A program made the position numbers and the translations under genes. From NCBI GenBank assembly GCA_020201035.1, contig JAIVHO010000031.1:124001-188000 (forward strand): a stretch of 64,000 bases of DNA, in the 5' to 3' direction. Of the stretch, positions 36,554-44,357 are shown piece by piece; the stretch's first letter is position 1; each line of letters opens with the position of its first letter. The DNA is from Bacteroidales bacterium. Its GTDB lineage: Bacteria; Bacteroidota; Bacteroidia; Bacteroidales; VadinHA17. The notes under the pieces were generated by a model that saw nothing but the letters and a program-made list of their open reading frames with translations, made no database searches and was not told where the DNA came from.

Positions 36554-37351
36554 TCATAAAGGAGCATCCACCCTGCCCATATTACTGCGCAGGCTGCTGA
36601 ACAGTTCATGCAGAGCCTCTTCATCACCCTCTTCAATCATCCCGATCAGTTCCTTGAGCTTATCCATTATCTGGTGCAGTTTCTCTGCTGACCATGGATT
36701 AAGTAGGATCCCGCTGAGCAGGTAGTTATCCTCCGACAGCAAACCTCTTGCTATGTCAAGATGTCTCCTGAAGGTTGTACCCGGAACCTCAAGTCGGTCC
36801 ATGCAGGCTGAAAAGACAATAGTGGAACTGAAAGGAACCGAAAGCGAGTAGGCAATCACCCTGTCATGCTCCTCAAAGGAGTAATCAAAGATGGAGAGTT
36901 TCAGCCGGTTGTAAAAATCTCTGAAAAATCGATTTCCTTCAGGGTCTGATTCCTTTATTATTATCGCATTGTAACCCGCCAGATCCCTTATATTACCGAA
37001 TGTTGGACCAAACATGGGATGCGTTGAAACAAACCTCATCCCACACTCATTGTAGTATTTTGCCAGTCCGTTTTTTACAGAAGCAATATCACTGATAATT
37101 GTTCCCTGCTCCAGATACGGCATAATGGAGTTAAAAGCCCTTACAGTATCCTTTAAGCCGGTAGCATTGATAACCAGATCAGGATTAAATGACTTTATCT
37201 CCTCCACGCTCATAAAACGATGTGTATTGTAAAGATATTTCAGTTTCTCCCTGTCAGTATCATACACCCCCACCTCATAATCAAGGCAAAGTGTTTCTGC
37301 AAGCCATGATCCCATCCTTCCCGCACCTGTAATAAGCACCTTGTCAACCAT
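36554..37351 (-). CDS. tyrA: Prephenate dehydrogenase
   Basis: A 265-aa NAD(P)-binding enzyme of tyrosine synthesis: prephenate gives 4-hydroxyphenylpyruvate. The start MVDKVLITGAGRMGSWLAETL has the GxGxMG nucleotide-binding loop, and the FVSTHPMFGPTFGN segment near residue 107 holds the THPMFGP catalytic motif. A dimerisation region follows, with a short C-terminus. It overlaps the aroC stop by 8 bp and is the last gene of the aromatic operon. Confidence 0.92.
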   Translation of the reverse strand: MVDKVLITGAGRMGSWLAETLCLDYEVGVYDTDREKLKYLYNTHRFMSVEEIKSFNPDLVINATGLKDTVRAFNSIMPYLEQGTIISDIASVKNGLAKYYNECGMRFVSTHPMFGPTFGNIRDLAGYNAIIIKESDPEGNRFFRDFYNRLKLSIFDYSFEEHDRVIAYSLSVPFSSTIVFSACMDRLEVPGTTFRRHLDIARGLLSEDNYLLSGILLNPWSAEKLHQIMDKLKELIGMIEEGDEEALHELFSSLRSNMGRVDAPL

Positions 37352-38345
37352 TTTTGCGTAAATTAGAGTGTATACCCCTGTTCAACAGCATCAGGTCAGC
37401 AAGTGCAATTGCTACTGCCGACTCAACTATTACCGGCATTCTCAATGCAATACATGCATCATGCCTCCCCTCAACAATAAGGGTTTCAACTCTTCCTGAT
37501 TCCATATTAAGACTTTGCTGAGGTCTGGAAATACTACTGGTAGGTTTTACTGCCACCCTGAAAACAATCTCATTCCCGTTTGTTATGCCTCCGTTGATGC
37601 CACCAGCATTATTTGTAGATGTCTCACCTCCCGGTCCGGTAATCATATCATTATGCTCTGAACCTCTCATTGAGGCAGACCTGAAACCCGATCCAAACTC
37701 AATTCCCTTTATCGCAGGTATTGAAAAGATTATCTGACTGATAGCTGACTCAGCCGACCAGAAAAAAGGTTCTCCCAGTGAAGCAGGCATCTCCCGTACC
37801 CGACATTCAATCACGCCTCCTACAGAATCACCTTCCTCCAGAGCCATTGAAACAGCTGCATCGATATCTGTGTTACCACCTGCACTCAGAAGCACTGCCT
37901 CAGGTATGGCAGGGGCAATTATCCTTTTAGCAAGGGTACCTGCCACTACTATTCCCCATGTTAAACGGCCCGAGAAATGCCCCCCACCACGCCTGTCGCC
38001 ATACCCCCCGTACTTCATCTCAACAATCATATCAGCATGCCCAGGCCGGGGATGATTCTTCAGTTTATCATAATCCCCGGAACGTGAAAATGTGTTGGTT
38101 GTCAGAACCACCACAGGAGCTCCGGTAGTATATCCATCCAGCACCCCGCTTATTATCTCAGGCCTGTCATACTCTTTCCTGGGGGTAGTTCCCTTTGCCC
38201 CGCTTCTTCGGCGGTCAAGATCAGACTCTATCTCCTCAGGGTCAACCTTTATTCCGGGCGGACACCCATCTATCATTACTCCCACTGCAGCACCGTGTGA
38301 CTCACCAAATATTGATATCCTGAAAAGCTGCCCGAATGTATTCAT
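37344..38345 (-). CDS. aroC: Chorismate synthase
   Basis: A 333-aa enzyme using reduced FMN to convert EPSP to chorismate. It has the canonical FGESHG near residue 13, the DRRRSGAKGTTPRKE block, GHADMIVEMKYGGYGDRRGGGHFSGR near residue 95 (partly quoted) and RPQQSLNMESG near residue 282. It is slightly shorter than typical (~350-360 aa). A 17-bp sequence (38361-38377) upstream of its start is also present before the aminotransferase gene. Confidence 0.95.
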   Translation of the reverse strand: MNTFGQLFRISIFGESHGAAVGVMIDGCPPGIKVDPEEIESDLDRRRSGAKGTTPRKEYDRPEIISGVLDGYTTGAPVVVLTTNTFSRSGDYDKLKNHPRPGHADMIVEMKYGGYGDRRGGGHFSGRLTWGIVVAGTLAKRIIAPAIPEAVLLSAGGNTDIDAAVSMALEEGDSVGGVIECRVREMPASLGEPFFWSAESAISQIIFSIPAIKGIEFGSGFRSASMRGSEHNDMITGPGGETSTNNAGGINGGITNGNEIVFRVAVKPTSSISRPQQSLNMESGRVETLIVEGRHDACIALRMPVIVESAVAIALADLMLLNRGIHSNLRKNG

Positions 38346-38360
38346 ATTCTGTAGTTTATA

Positions 38361-38377
38361 TAATTTGAAATAGTCTT
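38361..38377 (-). repeat. 17-bp repeat upstream of aroC (copy 1)
   Basis: TAATTTGAAATAGTCTT (plus strand) occurs here and, identical, at 43206-43222. Both copies lie 15-35 bp upstream of start codons in the aromatic operon. A shared internal regulatory site is possible. Confidence 0.45.
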
Positions 38378-38392
38378 ATCATGTTCGTTTCA

Positions 38393-38522
38393 TTACACTT
38401 TTTCCTCAAAACTTTTACTTATCCCTACAGTCACATTTTCTATCATATTTTTCACTGACAATTTTCTGTCAAAATTTTCCGATCTATTCTCCTGCCAACT
38501 TTTCCCCCGTCATATTTTCTCA
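38393..38522. repeat. Degenerate ~13-bp tandem repeat between aroC and aroA
   Basis: About ten imperfect units of the form TCAnATTTTCtnn start near 38393, 38406, 38419, 38431, 38443, 38456, 38469, 38482, 38495 and 38510, spacing 12-15 bp and mostly 13. The array runs into the aroA stop codon. No role is known. Confidence 0.55.
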
Positions 38523-39781
38523 TCACCGATAAGATTAACCTCCATACCACATTGTCTTATATCATCAAAAAAACCGGGATAGGATTTTGCAACGGCATCA
38601 TACCCTGACAGAGTAACTCCGTTAAGCGAGGAAGCTGCAGCTACAGACAGTGCCATTGATATCCGGTGATCACCATGAGATTCACACCTGCCCCCCTTGA
38701 CCCTGCTGCCCCCCTTAACAATCAGGGATGTGCCTCTATTGGTAATCTCGAATCCTAACTTTCTGAACTCCCTTTCCAGAGCCTCTCCCCTGTCGCTCTC
38801 CTTTATCCTGAGTCTTTCTGTTCCGGTGATTACTGAGACTCCCTGACAGCCGGTGGCCAGAGCAACCAGTGGAGGAGCCAGGTCAGGAGCACCAGACACA
38901 TCAACAGTGAATCCCTTCAAGGGTACGGGCTTAACAATAACCGAATCATCTGTGGTAACGATATCCGAGCCAGCCAGTTTGAGGGAATCAATTATCTGCC
39001 TGTCGGGTTGAAAAGAGGCTCCTCTCAGGTTAGTAACTTCAATCCCCCTTCCCAGTGCACCGGCTACCAGCAGAAATGCCGCTCCGCTCCAGTCACCCTC
39101 AATCGTAAAGTCGGTATTACTGTATCTCTGTTTCCCGGGAATATAAAAATCACGATAATTATCATTCTCAACGGTAACGCCGAAATGCTTCATTACCTCT
39201 ATGGTTATATCAATATATGATCTGCTTGAAAGGGAATCAACTGTAAGGTATGAACTCACTTCTGCCAGCGGAAGTGCCATAAGAAGACCCGTCAGAAACT
39301 GTGAGCTTGACGTTCCGTCGAGAAATGCCCTCCCCCCACTGAGGGGGCCCTTAACCCGAAGGGGCAGGAACCCGTTATTACTCTCTGCCATGGCACCACA
39401 GCCAGTAAGGTATTTAACCACCTCACCCATTGGACGCTTCAGCACGGTTCCCGTGCCGTTAATTGTTATCCATCCGCTGTACGTAGCAGCAACTGCCGAG
39501 AAGAGGCGTACGCCAAGCCCGGATTCACCGGCATCCAGAGAGGCAGATAACGGGGTTAACCCACCTGTTATCAGCACCCGGCTATCCTCCCGGGCAACAG
39601 TGGCTCCAAGAGCCTGCGCCATACCGATGGCAGCCAGCGAATCATTACACAGCGAGGGTATGAACAGGGTGGAAGTTCCTTTTGCCATCAGTGCTGCAGC
39701 AACTGCCCGCTGCATTACGCTTTTGGATGGAGGAGCCTGAACAGAGGCTCCGGTAAACGATCCTGATATTTCTAATTCCAC
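38510..39781 (-). CDS. aroA: 3-phosphoshikimate 1-carboxyvinyltransferase (EPSP synthase)
   Basis: A 423-aa enzyme that condenses shikimate-3-phosphate with PEP. Motifs: PPSKSVMQRAVAAALM near residue 17, DAGESGLGVRLFSAVA near 81, a SSQFLTGLLMALPLA segment near 158, and the C-terminal KESDRGEALEREF and SHGDHRISMALSVAA. It starts 1 bp after the aroB stop codon. It competes for the same PEP pool handled by PpdK, PckA and Pyk elsewhere in the window. Confidence 0.95.
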   Translation of the reverse strand: MELEISGSFTGASVQAPPSKSVMQRAVAAALMAKGTSTLFIPSLCNDSLAAIGMAQALGATVAREDSRVLITGGLTPLSASLDAGESGLGVRLFSAVAATYSGWITINGTGTVLKRPMGEVVKYLTGCGAMAESNNGFLPLRVKGPLSGGRAFLDGTSSSQFLTGLLMALPLAEVSSYLTVDSLSSRSYIDITIEVMKHFGVTVENDNYRDFYIPGKQRYSNTDFTIEGDWSGAAFLLVAGALGRGIEVTNLRGASFQPDRQIIDSLKLAGSDIVTTDDSVIVKPVPLKGFTVDVSGAPDLAPPLVALATGCQGVSVITGTERLRIKESDRGEALEREFRKLGFEITNRGTSLIVKGGSRVKGGRCESHGDHRISMALSVAAASSLNGVTLSGYDAVAKSYPGFFDDIRQCGMEVNLIGDEKI

Positions 39782-39782
39782 C

Positions 39783-40817
39783 TTAGTACCCCTTCTTTTT
39801 TAACCAACCGTTAATAACTTCGAGTGGCACCTTTTCAATCACCGCCTCACCTATTCCCTTAAGAAAAACAAAACTTATATCCTTCATTGCTCTCTTCTTA
39901 TCTAAAAACACCAGACCTGATATTTTGCCCTCCGCGACGTCAAGCGGAGGCAATAAGTCCATCTGTTCAAGTAATTTCTCTATGCGCTCCCGCTCATCGT
40001 AACTAAGGTAACCCATCTCTTCAGAGACCAATGCAGCAAAAGCTATTCCATGTGCCACTGCAACACCATGGGGAAGTCCGGTTGCCGCTTCAATGGCATG
40101 TCCTGCAGTATGTCCAAGGTTAAGAAGCCGTCTTTTACCCCCCTCCTTCTCATCCATCTCAACAATGGCAGTTTTAATTTTTATACACTCAGGAATAACA
40201 GACTCACAAAAATCATTTTCCGGGGAACTCCCGCTAACATATCTTTCTTCAAGGCGCAAAAAAATGTCCCTGTTCCCGATAAGTCCGTACTTGACTACCT
40301 CGCCAAGTCCTGATCTGTATTCATTAAGCGGTAAGGTTGAAAGAAAAAGAGGATCGCATATTACAAACTCCGGCTGGCGGAATGTACCCGCTATATTCTT
40401 TATCCCTCCGGCATTAACTCCGTTTTTTCCTCCTATTCCGGCATCAACCTGAGCGAGAAGTGTTGTTGACACAAATGCACAATCGATACCCCGCATAAAG
40501 AGAGAGGCCACTAATCCCGTAAGGTCACTGACCATTCCGCCTCCTATACCCACCAACAGTGAATTTCTGTCGGCACCAAGCCCTGCCAGCCTGACTATCA
40601 GCTCTGAAGTCATCTGAAAGGATTTTGACTTTTCACCCGCCTCAACCACCAGAACCGGAAAGTCAGGAAATTTATCCTTATAGAGCGAATTAACATTGGA
40701 ATCTGTTATAATAAATGTATTACCAGGATAACAGAGCCGGGACAGCAGGCTCTCCCATCCTCCACCAAAATATATCTCGCAGATACCACTCTCTACCCTG
40801 AGTCTGATTTTCTCCAT
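39783..40817 (-). CDS. aroB: 3-dehydroquinate synthase
   Basis: A 344-aa NAD- and metal-dependent enzyme that cyclises DAHP to 3-dehydroquinate. Motifs: DSNVNSLY near residue 39, the nucleotide-binding GGGMVSDLTGLVASLFMRG near 93 (quoted to 19 residues), KNGVNAGGIKNIAGTFRQP near residue 133 and RRLLNLGHTAGHAIEAATG with the metal-binding His pair near 228. It is 40 bp downstream of the DAHP synthase fusion and is followed by aroA. Confidence 0.95.
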   Translation of the reverse strand: MEKIRLRVESGICEIYFGGGWESLLSRLCYPGNTFIITDSNVNSLYKDKFPDFPVLVVEAGEKSKSFQMTSELIVRLAGLGADRNSLLVGIGGGMVSDLTGLVASLFMRGIDCAFVSTTLLAQVDAGIGGKNGVNAGGIKNIAGTFRQPEFVICDPLFLSTLPLNEYRSGLGEVVKYGLIGNRDIFLRLEERYVSGSSPENDFCESVIPECIKIKTAIVEMDEKEGGKRRLLNLGHTAGHAIEAATGLPHGVAVAHGIAFAALVSEEMGYLSYDERERIEKLLEQMDLLPPLDVAEGKISGLVFLDKKRAMKDISFVFLKGIGEAVIEKVPLEVINGWLKKKGY

Positions 40818-40857
40818 CTTTTCTTTTTTTATGCTTAAAGGTATTAAAAGCGTCAGA

Positions 40858-41937
40858 CTAATTCATAACCTTGTTCTGCAAGTTGATAGATTCCTGGTGA
40901 ATCTGTCTGAACATCTCAATGATAAATGAATCACTTAAGCCCAGTAATCTTGATTTACGAAGTCTTGCATCGAGAAGATCAGCCCACCTTGAAGTCTGCA
41001 GAATTGTAATATTCTGACGCTTCTTATATTCTCCTATCTTCTCTGATACCGACATTCTGCTTTTCATTATTCTCAGCAGTTCTTCATCCCAGGCATCTAT
41101 CTGTCTTCTCAGTTCGAGAAGTATCTCTGTCCCTTCTGTTTCCAGGGCATCTGACTGCCTGCAGACCAGTTTATCGAGCAGCAGTTTAAGATCTGATGGG
41201 GTAAGTTGCTGATTTTTATCGCTCAGTGCTGAATCAGGATCTATATGGGACTCTATAAAAAGTCCTTCAAAATCAAGATCCATAGCTGTCTGGGCCACTG
41301 AAAACAGAAGCTCCCTGTTGCCACATATATGACTGGGATCAGTTATTACCGGCAGTTCAGGAAACCTTCTCTTAAGCTCAACAGGGATCTCCCATTGAGG
41401 CATATTCCTGTAGGGAGACTCCCCGTAATGACTGAACCCCCTGTGAACAGCAGCTAACCTTGATATTCCTGCTTTGTTCAGTCTTTCCAGTGCACCAACC
41501 CATAACTCAATATCCGGGTTTACCGGATTCTTCACAAAAACAGGAATATCAATTCCCCTCAGGGCTTCAGCCAACTCCTGGATGGCAAAAGGGTTTGCAG
41601 TTGTTCTGGCGCCTATCCATAGTATATCAATATCATACTTCAGTGCTTCACGTATATGCCATACATTGGCTACCTCTGTAGCTGTTAACATCCCGGTCTC
41701 CTCCTTTACCCTTCTGAGCCAGGGAAGTGCAACTGAGCCCATTCCTTCAAACCCTCCCGGCCTGGTGCGTGGTTTCCATATCCCTGCCCTGAAAACATCT
41801 ACCCCCATCCGGCTCAGTTCTGTGGCAGTGGAGATCACCTGTTCTTCACTTTCGGCACTGCATGGCCCAGAGACAATCAGTGGTTTATTCTGCTTGTCAA
41901 AAAGCGGCTCCTTATGCAGATTAAGACTCTCCTTCAT
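40858..41937 (-). CDS. Bifunctional DAHP synthase / chorismate mutase
   Basis: A 359-aa fusion. Residues 1-~255 are a type I-beta DAHP synthase (VSGPCSAESEEQV near 22, KPRTRPGGFEGMG near 55, IDILWIGARTTANPF near 98, ITDPSHICG near 195). Residues ~265-355 are an AroQ-type chorismate mutase (LRRQIDAWDEELLRIMKSR). It catalyses the first pathway step and the chorismate to prephenate branch. Regulation by the branch products is plausible by analogy but not shown here. Confidence 0.93.
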   Translation of the reverse strand: MKESLNLHKEPLFDKQNKPLIVSGPCSAESEEQVISTATELSRMGVDVFRAGIWKPRTRPGGFEGMGSVALPWLRRVKEETGMLTATEVANVWHIREALKYDIDILWIGARTTANPFAIQELAEALRGIDIPVFVKNPVNPDIELWVGALERLNKAGISRLAAVHRGFSHYGESPYRNMPQWEIPVELKRRFPELPVITDPSHICGNRELLFSVAQTAMDLDFEGLFIESHIDPDSALSDKNQQLTPSDLKLLLDKLVCRQSDALETEGTEILLELRRQIDAWDEELLRIMKSRMSVSEKIGEYKKRQNITILQTSRWADLLDARLRKSRLLGLSDSFIIEMFRQIHQESINLQNKVMN

Positions 41938-41969
41938 AATAATTATTTTAAATGTTATCTGTTCAGTTT

Positions 41970-43175
41970 TTATATCCCGGAAAGGAGGGTTACATTTTCC
42001 TTTACCGATTCACCTTCCTGCCGGGCATTAACCCTGGCAACTGCTTCTTCTATCTTCTCAACCGGATTACATAATGAGATCCTGACATATCCTTTCCCGT
42101 TTGCACCAAAAACAGCTCCCGGGGTAATGAACAGTGCGAAACGGTCAAGCAGGTAATCAGAAAAATCCATTGAACATGTATGACCGTCAGGTATACGGGC
42201 CCATACAAACATGCCCGTCTGACCATCCTCAAAGCGGCATCCCAGACTATCCAGCAGTGCATAAACTGTTTCTCTCCTCTCCCGGTACATCCTGTTCAGT
42301 TCCAGAGTCCAGCTGTCGGGTAGCTTCAGGGCAGCGATTGCTGCTCTCTGCAGAGGAAGAAACATGCCTGAATCCATATTGCTCTTCACCCGGAGTATGT
42401 AGTCAATATACTCCTTACTACCCCCAACCATTCCTATTCTCCAGCCTGCCATACTATGAGATTTACTCAGTGAATTAAGTTCCAGGGCTGTTTCCATGGA
42501 ACCCTCTGATTCCATAATACTCAACGGGTGATCATTTAATATCTGGCCATAGGGATTATCATTAACTATCAGTATATTATTCCTTCTGCCAAAATCAACC
42601 AGCTTATCAAAGAGCTCCCGTGAAGCCCTCTTCCCGGTTGGCATATTAGGGAAATTAACCCACATCAGCTTCACCCCCTCCACTCCCGTTTTCTCAATAT
42701 GTTCGGGATCAGGCATCCATCCATTCTCACTGGTAAGATCATAGTATATGCACCTGGCCGAGCAGAGTCTGGCTGCTGCTGCATAGGCAGGATAACCCGG
42801 ATCGGGAACCAGAACACCATCTCCCCTGTTCAGGAAGGCCATGCTGATATGCATAATTCCCTCCTTGGAACCCAGCAGAGGAAGTATCTCACTTTCCGGA
42901 TCAAAGGAGACATTATAACGCATCTTATACCACTCTCCAAATGCCTCCCTTAGCTCCCTGACACCCCTGTAAGGCTGATAGTTGTGTGACCCTGGCAGAT
43001 AAATGGATTCAACCGCATTATTAATAACCTCCGGGGCAGGAGGTGTATCCGGACTTCCAATACCCAGGTTTATGACATCAATACCTCTCTTCTCCATTTG
43101 CCTGATCTGATCAAGCCTGGCAGAAAAATAGTACTCACTCACCCTGCTTATTCTCTCTGATGGTTTTACACTCAT
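41970..43175 (-). CDS. Class I/II aminotransferase of the aromatic operon
   Basis: A 401-aa PLP enzyme (start at 43175: MSVKPSERISRVSEYYF). It has NLGIGSPDTPPAPEV near residue 36, the SLSKSHSMAGWRIGMVGG lysine motif near 230 and a C-terminal substrate-binding Arg in YVRISLCNP. Its position as first structural gene after the aromatic leader suggests that it transaminates phenylpyruvate and 4-hydroxyphenylpyruvate, though family resemblance alone would also allow aspartate or LL-diaminopimelate. No prephenate dehydratase gene accompanies it in the window. Confidence 0.82.
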   Translation of the reverse strand: MSVKPSERISRVSEYYFSARLDQIRQMEKRGIDVINLGIGSPDTPPAPEVINNAVESIYLPGSHNYQPYRGVRELREAFGEWYKMRYNVSFDPESEILPLLGSKEGIMHISMAFLNRGDGVLVPDPGYPAYAAAARLCSARCIYYDLTSENGWMPDPEHIEKTGVEGVKLMWVNFPNMPTGKRASRELFDKLVDFGRRNNILIVNDNPYGQILNDHPLSIMESEGSMETALELNSLSKSHSMAGWRIGMVGGSKEYIDYILRVKSNMDSGMFLPLQRAAIAALKLPDSWTLELNRMYRERRETVYALLDSLGCRFEDGQTGMFVWARIPDGHTCSMDFSDYLLDRFALFITPGAVFGANGKGYVRISLCNPVEKIEEAVARVNARQEGESVKENVTLLSGI

Positions 43176-43205
43176 AATGATTATCCTTTTTTGGTAAATA
43201 CCCGT

Positions 43206-43222
43206 TAATTTGAAATAGTCTT
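43206..43222 (-). repeat. 17-bp repeat upstream of the aminotransferase (copy 2)
   Basis: Identical to 38361-38377. It lies ~31 bp before the aminotransferase start and downstream of the second attenuator terminator. Confidence 0.45.
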
Positions 43223-43284
43223 TTACTGTTATCAATATTTTTTAGTCATTGGAAATCTTCCGGGGATTAAATCGTCATAATAAT

Positions 43285-43404
43285 TCAAAAAAAAATCCCG
43301 ATATAACCGGGATCTGCTTTCAGTGGTCCACAGACCAGTTGCAGGAGATCCCGTAAGGTTCCCGGATAATAACCGCAATAAAAATTTCTTCCTTTAAATT
43401 CCAT
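43285..43404 (-). CDS. Candidate second leader peptide of the aro operon (39 codons)
   Basis: ATG at 43404, TGA at 43285-43287. The beginning is MEFKGRNFYCGYYPG, with Phe and Tyr codons clustered at positions 3, 8, 9, 12 and 13. The frame stays open through the second terminator hairpin (ending PGYIGIFF) and stops just after it. Translation to the end would melt that hairpin. It is weaker evidence than leader 1: it is long and could be chance. Confidence 0.4.
   Translation of the reverse strand: MEFKGRNFYCGYYPGTLRDLLQLVCGPLKADPGYIGIFF
43287..43313 (-). terminator. Second attenuator terminator (aro leader)
   Basis: Read on the minus strand: ATCCCG, a 7-nt loop, CGGGAT, then a run of Ts (plus-strand A-tract 43287-43295). 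Perfect 6-bp stem. It lies ~110 bp before the aminotransferase start, so it must be read through for expression. Confidence 0.75.
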
Positions 43405-43410
43405 AGTGCC

Positions 43411-43439
43411 AAAAAAAAAGGCCCCGTAACAACGGGACC
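43411..43439 (-). terminator. First attenuator terminator (aro leader)
   Basis: On the minus strand GGTCCCGT-TGTT-ACGGGGCC followed by nine Ts: 8-bp stem with one G-T pair. It starts ~30 bp after the stop of leader peptide 1, the normal layout of a translation-coupled attenuator. Confidence 0.82.
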
Positions 43440-43470
43440 ATCCAATATTATAATGCATATAATCCCTCTT

Positions 43471-43527
43471 CTAACTCTTGCGGAAGTAGTAATAGAATCC
43501 GTAAAATATGTTCTGAAGAGCAATCAT
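43471..43527 (-). CDS. Aromatic leader peptide (attenuator peptide), MIALQNIFYGFYYYFRKS
   Basis: An 18-codon ORF with seven aromatic residues clustered at positions 8-15 (F,Y,G,F,Y,Y,Y,F). It sits directly after a promoter and directly before an intrinsic terminator, upstream of the aromatic biosynthesis operon. This is the classic layout of ribosome-mediated attenuation: when Phe/Tyr-tRNA is scarce the ribosome stalls and an antiterminator can form. The antiterminator pairing has not been computed. Too short for ordinary ORF calling. Confidence 0.78.
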   Translation of the reverse strand: MIALQNIFYGFYYYFRKS

Positions 43528-43544
43528 GCTGTTTATTTATGCGA

Positions 43545-43575
43545 CAAATGTAGTATATATATTTATTTGAGCAAG
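43545..43575 (-). promoter_or_regulatory. Promoter of the aromatic operon leader
   Basis: Minus-strand CTTG (43572-43575) followed after 19 bp by TACATTTG (43545-43552), a good Bacteroidota -33/-7 pair. The expected start is ~10 bp upstream of the leader-peptide ATG. It overlaps, divergently, a candidate nth promoter. Confidence 0.6.
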
Positions 43576-43595
43576 GGATTGGATAAATATCTTTA
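43566..43595 (+). promoter_or_regulatory. Candidate nth promoter
   Basis: TTTG (43566-43569), 18-bp spacer, TATCTTTA (43588-43595), one base from consensus. It lies ~50 bp before the nth start and is divergent to the aro promoter. Confidence 0.4.
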
Positions 43596-43647
43596 CTTTT
43601 ATTCACATTTTTTAATAGATTACTTTTAATATTTAACCAACACAGAG

Positions 43648-44292
43648 ATGGACCGGAGTGAGATTTACAGGAGAACTATTGAATATTTCCAGAAAGAAAT
43701 GCCGGTAGCAGAGACTGAACTGGTTTTCAGGAACCCCTATGAGTTAATGGTTGCAGTAATATTGTCAGCTCAGTGTACTGATAAAAGGGTAAATGAGATA
43801 ACCCCGGCACTTTTCATGAGGTTCCCCTCCGCAGAGAGCCTTGCTGATGCTGTACCTGAGGAGATCTTTCCCTATATCCGTAGCTGCTCTTACCCCAACA
43901 ATAAGTCGAAACATCTTTATGGAATGGCGTCAGCGCTTGTTAACAATTTCGGAGGAGTGGTTCCCTCTGACGTTGATGAATTGCAGAAACTTCCCGGAAT
44001 AGGAAGAAAAAGCGCCAATGTTATTGCAAGTGTGGTTTTTAATAAGCCTGCAATGGCCGTTGACACACATGTTTTCAGGGTATCTGCAAGAATCGGGCTG
44101 ACTAAAGGAGCCCGTACACCACTGGAGGCCGAAAGGCAGCTGGTATCACAAATTCCTGAAAACCTTATACCGTTGGCGCATCACTGGCTGATACTACATG
44201 GCAGGTATATATGCAAAGCCCGCAACCCCGGATGTGACAAGTGTGGCCTCTCTGATTTCTGCCACTATTTTAATGCCCAAAAAAAGGAATGA
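43648..44292 (+). CDS. nth: Endonuclease III
   Basis: A 214-aa DNA glycosylase/AP lyase of base-excision repair acting on oxidised pyrimidines. The helix-hairpin-helix LPGIGRKSANVIASV near residue 115 includes the catalytic Lys (position ~120). The catalytic Asp lies in AVDTHVFRVSARIG near 138. The C-terminal cluster-binding cysteines follow the C-x6-C-x2-C-x5-C spacing (CKARNPGCDKCGLSDFC). It is divergent from the aromatic operon leader. Confidence 0.95.
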   Translation: MDRSEIYRRTIEYFQKEMPVAETELVFRNPYELMVAVILSAQCTDKRVNEITPALFMRFPSAESLADAVPEEIFPYIRSCSYPNNKSKHLYGMASALVNNFGGVVPSDVDELQKLPGIGRKSANVIASVVFNKPAMAVDTHVFRVSARIGLTKGARTPLEAERQLVSQIPENLIPLAHHWLILHGRYICKARNPGCDKCGLSDFCHYFNAQKKE

Positions 44293-44357
44293 TAACTGTT
44301 AAATAAAAGTAAATAGATTATTTTTACCCCTAATTCTGTTTTGAGCCTGTAAAATCA

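Noticed and set aside
43320-43523. 67-aa minus-strand ORF over the aro leader
   Set aside because: It runs across the first terminator in a different frame from both leader peptides and has no family resemblance. The structured leader explains the region better.
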